DNA of 64,000 nucleotides, from assembly GCF_020554845.1 (NCBI RefSeq), contig NZ_JAJCIA010000001.1:124001-188000 (forward strand). Reading direction: 5' to 3'. The notes beneath the pieces were generated by a model. It was given only the letters and a program-made list of their open reading frames with translations. It had not been told where the DNA came from and did no database searches. The DNA comes from Blautia faecis (GTDB lineage Bacteria; Bacillota; Clostridia; Lachnospirales; Lachnospiraceae). The stretch's first letter is position 1. Every line of letters begins with the position of its first letter. The translations under genes and the position numbers were made by a program. This document shows, in pieces, positions 61,541-64,000 of this stretch.

Positions 61541-62707
61541 ATGGAAAAATACAGTAGAATCAAAGCATTGATTTCTCTTGATGCAATCAGATATAATTTT
61601 GAACAGATGAAGAAGAACATAAAAGAGGGAACAAAGATCATCGCAGTAATCAAAGCGGATGCATATGGTCACGGTGCAGTACCTATTGCGAGAATGCTTG
61701 AGGAATTTGATTATATATGGGGATTTGCTGCAGCTACAGCCCAGGAGGCATTACAGCTTCGAAGAGCCGGGATCACAAGACCGATTCTGATCCTGGGACT
61801 GGTATTTGAAGAATATTATAAGGAACTTGCCGAAAATGATGTGCGCATGGCCGTCTGTGATTATGAGACAGCCAGAAAGTTTAACAAAGCTGCTGAAGCA
61901 GCGGGCAAAAAAGGTCTGATCCATCTGGCTGCGGATACCGGCATGACCAGGATCGGATTTAAGGACAGCGAAGAGAGTCTGGAGGAAATCCGCAGAATTG
62001 CAGCTCTTCCCAATGTGGAAATTGAAGGTTTATTCACTCATTTTGCAAGAGCAGATGAATACGACCGTACCCCGGCAATGGTTCAGCTGAAACGATATCT
62101 TGATTTTGCGGATCTTCTGGAAAAAAATGGAATCCATATTCCACTGCATCATTGTTCCAATAGTGCCGGAATAATCCGTGTACCGGAAGCCAACCTGAAC
62201 ATTGTCCGTGCAGGAATTACCATTTATGGAATTTATCCTTCTGAGGAAGTGGAAAAAGACATTGTAATGCTGAAACCTGTAATGTCACTGAAGAGTCATG
62301 TTTCCTATGTGAAAGATGTGGAGCCAGGGGTTCAGGTAAGCTACGGTGGAACCTACACGACAGATCATATTACAAAGATGGCGACGATTCCTGTTGGATA
62401 CGCAGATGGATACCCAAGAATGCTTTCTAATAAAGGCTGGGTTCTGATACATGGAAAAAAAGCGCCGATCTGTGGCAGAGTCTGTATGGACCAGTTTATG
62501 GTAGATGTGACAGAAATCCCGGATGTAAAGACAGGGGATGAAGTGACACTGCTTGGAAAAGATGGGAATGAGGTTATCAGTGCAGATACACTGGGAGATC
62601 TGTCAGGCCGTTTTTCCTATGAATTTGTATGTGATATCAGCAAGCGTGTGCCAAGGATCTATATCAGAGATGGGAAAGAGTGCGGCGAGCTGACATATTT
62701 TGACTGA
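61541..62707 (+). CDS. alr: Alanine racemase
   Basis: A 388-aa fold-III PLP enzyme that makes D-alanine for peptidoglycan. PLP Lys38 is in AVIKADAYGHG, the catalytic Tyr (~268) in VSYGGTYTT, and GLFTHFARAD, HHCSNSAG and RAGITIYGIYPS are family signatures. GAGGAAAATGTT precedes the ATG. Followed after 137 bases by the mazF-type toxin gene, the order known from Bacillus. Confidence 0.97.
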   Translation: MEKYSRIKALISLDAIRYNFEQMKKNIKEGTKIIAVIKADAYGHGAVPIARMLEEFDYIWGFAAATAQEALQLRRAGITRPILILGLVFEEYYKELAENDVRMAVCDYETARKFNKAAEAAGKKGLIHLAADTGMTRIGFKDSEESLEEIRRIAALPNVEIEGLFTHFARADEYDRTPAMVQLKRYLDFADLLEKNGIHIPLHHCSNSAGIIRVPEANLNIVRAGITIYGIYPSEEVEKDIVMLKPVMSLKSHVSYVKDVEPGVQVSYGGTYTTDHITKMATIPVGYADGYPRMLSNKGWVLIHGKKAPICGRVCMDQFMVDVTEIPDVKTGDEVTLLGKDGNEVISADTLGDLSGRFSYEFVCDISKRVPRIYIRDGKECGELTYFD

Positions 62708-62844
62708 GGATATTTAGATTTCCCTTATCTGCTTTGCAAGAACCCGTAACGAATTGCGGGAAAAATACCACACATGTATACACATGAAAAAAGTTGGAAA
62801 TACTTATTTTCAGAAAAGTAAAAGTAAAACGGAGTGTGAATTGT

Positions 62845-63195
62845 GTGGTAATTAAAAGAGGGGATATTTTTTATGCGGATCTTCGGCCCGTGGTGGGAAG
62901 CGAGCAGGGAGGCATCCGACCGGTACTTATTATTCAGAATGATGTAGGCAACAGACACAGTCCTACCGTGATCTGCGCAGCTATTACATCCAAAATGAAC
63001 AAGGCGAAGCTGCCCACCCATATTGAGATTGATGCATCGGCCTATGGAATTGAAAAAGATTCTGTAATTTTGTTAGAACAGCTTCGCACCATTGACAAGA
63101 GAAGATTAAAAGATAAAGTATGTCACCTGGATGGTCCTATGCTTGACAAGGTGAACCATGCTCTTGAAATCAGCCTGGAGCTTACATTCTCTTGA
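62845..63195 (+). CDS. mazF: MazF/PemK-type mRNA interferase toxin
   Basis: Start chosen at GTG 62845 (ACGGAGTG upstream), giving a 116-aa protein like Bacillus EndoA; a longer in-frame ATG at 62794 adds unrelated residues. [30 protein letters not shown] with Arg25, and AAITSKM with Thr48 match the catalytic Arg and Thr of MazF. It cuts mRNA at specific short sites. No antitoxin gene is visible between alr and mazF, unlike the endoAI-endoA layout of Bacillus. Confidence 0.92.
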   Translation: MVIKRGDIFYADLRPVVGSEQGGIRPVLIIQNDVGNRHSPTVICAAITSKMNKAKLPTHIEIDASAYGIEKDSVILLEQLRTIDKRRLKDKVCHLDGPMLDKVNHALEISLELTFS

Positions 63196-63220
63196 CGAAA
63201 AGAAACTTTAGTGATATAGT
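63192..63220 (+). promoter_or_regulatory. Promoter of CorC/HlyC-like gene
   Basis: TTGACG, 17-base spacer, TATAGT. It overlaps the end of mazF. A GCGGCA/TGCCGC hairpin (~63232-63248) follows in the leader. Confidence 0.75.
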
Positions 63221-63354
63221 TGTAAAGTCTCAGCGGCATTGACTGCCGCAATTGCACATTCGTGCTGCTGTGGAATAAGGAATCAGCAGTATGTTTTCGT
63301 TACTGCGAAGGTAATAAGCGGTAACGCTGTCTAGGAGGAACAAAGGTTTAATAT

Positions 63355-64000
63355 ATGGAATCTGGCAGTAGTATGCCCCTGGCGGGCTTTGTCATTTTAT
63401 TATTGCTTTTGTGGCTGAATGGTATTTTTTATGGATTTTCAGCTGCAGTGCACAATCTGAGCGAAAACGAAGTGGAGAAACGGGCGCAGGAAGGAGATAA
63501 GAAAGCAGTCTTTCTTCTTTCTCTGATCAACAATCCTGTTTCATTTATTAATGCGATTCCGCTGATTGTTATGGCTTCCGGAGTCTGTTTCGGAGCATTT
63601 ATCGTTCCATGGGCTACCGAGACCTTTCATCCCTACATAAAGCATTTGGCTGCATTGATCCTGGTGCTTGCACTGGTGATCATTCTGCTTGCGTCTCTTG
63701 GTATTCTTACATTCAGGAGAATCGGAACCTATCACCCGGAGAAATATGCATATCGGTATATGAAGATTGTAGGATTTTTTACCAGGATCCTGTACCCCTT
63801 TACTATGTGCGTAACCTTTATTGCCAAGCTGGCAGCAAGACCATTTGGTGTTGCTTTTAATCAGTCGGAGGATCCGGTGACGGAGGAAGAGATCATTTCC
63901 ATTGTAGATGAAGCCCATGAGCAGGGTGTCATTGAGGAGAACGAAGCAGAGATGATCCAGAATATCATGGAGTTTACGGACACTGAAGCCAAGGACATTA
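63355..64000 (+). CDS. CNNM/CorC (HlyC)-type membrane protein, 3' end missing
   Basis: ATG at 63355 after CTAGGAGGAAC; 215 codons are visible before the window ends. Three to four membrane helices (ILLLLLWLNGIFYGFSAAV, NAIPLIVMASGVCFGAFIV, AALILVLALVIILLASLGI, TMCVTFIAKLAARPF) are followed by DPVTEEEIISIVDEAHEQGVIEE, the link to CBS domains in the HlyC/CorC family. These proteins move or regulate magnesium or cobalt. The CBS and transporter-associated domains lie beyond the edge. Confidence 0.85.
   Translation, partial: MESGSSMPLAGFVILLLLLWLNGIFYGFSAAVHNLSENEVEKRAQEGDKKAVFLLSLINNPVSFINAIPLIVMASGVCFGAFIVPWATETFHPYIKHLAALILVLALVIILLASLGILTFRRIGTYHPEKYAYRYMKIVGFFTRILYPFTMCVTFIAKLAARPFGVAFNQSEDPVTEEEIISIVDEAHEQGVIEENEAEMIQNIMEFTDTEAKDI

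Overview
The window is bacterial. It holds the right-hand ~36.5 kb of a tailed-phage prophage, followed by ~27.5 kb of host chromosome. Gene content (Re-type citrate synthase beside NADP isocitrate dehydrogenase, Rex, alr-mazF, wall-binding repeat proteins, purine permease, CLC transporter), strong AGGAGG Shine-Dalgarno sites and moderate-to-low GC point to an anaerobic gut Firmicute of class Clostridia, most likely Lachnospiraceae. The genus cannot be fixed from sequence alone. The left prophage end lies outside the window.

Prophage, early part (1-9.5 kb): a cut-off BRO-type antirepressor, then a run of tiny genes, at least four of them predicted membrane peptides. Next come a repeat-rich gene-free stretch (3.2-3.57 kb), a rod-shaped candidate small RNA with its own promoter and terminator (3.81-3.97 kb) and an orphan 351-aa protein. 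Two PD-(D/E)XK nucleases follow, then a 925-aa protein with a DFDGD motif like the catalytic site of multisubunit/YonO-type RNA polymerases, flanked by helix-turn-helix motifs. Three non-coding stretches look structured (549-668, 3813-3967, 9359-9463). A GC-rich block before the terminase genes is a candidate cos site.

Prophage, late part (9.5-36.5 kb): a cos-type, HK97-like siphovirus module, all on the + strand. It runs small terminase, HNH protein, connector, large terminase, portal, a protease-capsid fusion with a strong internal start, neck genes, two paralogous tail-tube genes, chaperones, a CHAP-SH3 hydrolase, a 1846-aa tape measure, baseplate and fibre genes. A complete diversity-generating retroelement (DGR) follows: target gene with variable repeat, small genes including xkdX, Avd, template repeat and reverse transcriptase. 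Template and variable repeat align over 84 bases with 16 mismatches, all 16 at template adenines. Holins, excisionase and a tyrosine integrase end the element. A small inverted-repeat-bounded insert carrying a minus-strand ORF sits between terminase and portal.

Host part (36.5-64 kb): an envelope locus with secreted wall-binding-repeat proteins, three of them with transglutaminase-like Cys-His-Asp triads, around a DltB-DltD-DltA-DltC-like aminoacyl transfer operon. The adenylation enzyme has Gly where D-alanine-specific DltA has its selectivity Cys. Then come an amino-acid permease between two gene remnants, enolase, purine permease and CLC transporter (minus strand), an intracellular subtilase, Re-citrate synthase and icd, an ABC-F protein (minus strand), rex, NAD(P)HX repair, alr, mazF and a truncated CorC/HlyC-type membrane protein.

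How the parts work together: the DGR would diversify a lectin-fold tip protein of the phage tail, changing receptor binding. The DFDGD protein may transcribe phage genes. The host envelope locus would charge an amino acid onto a carrier protein, move it across the membrane to a wall polymer, and act beside secreted cysteine hydrolases or transferases.
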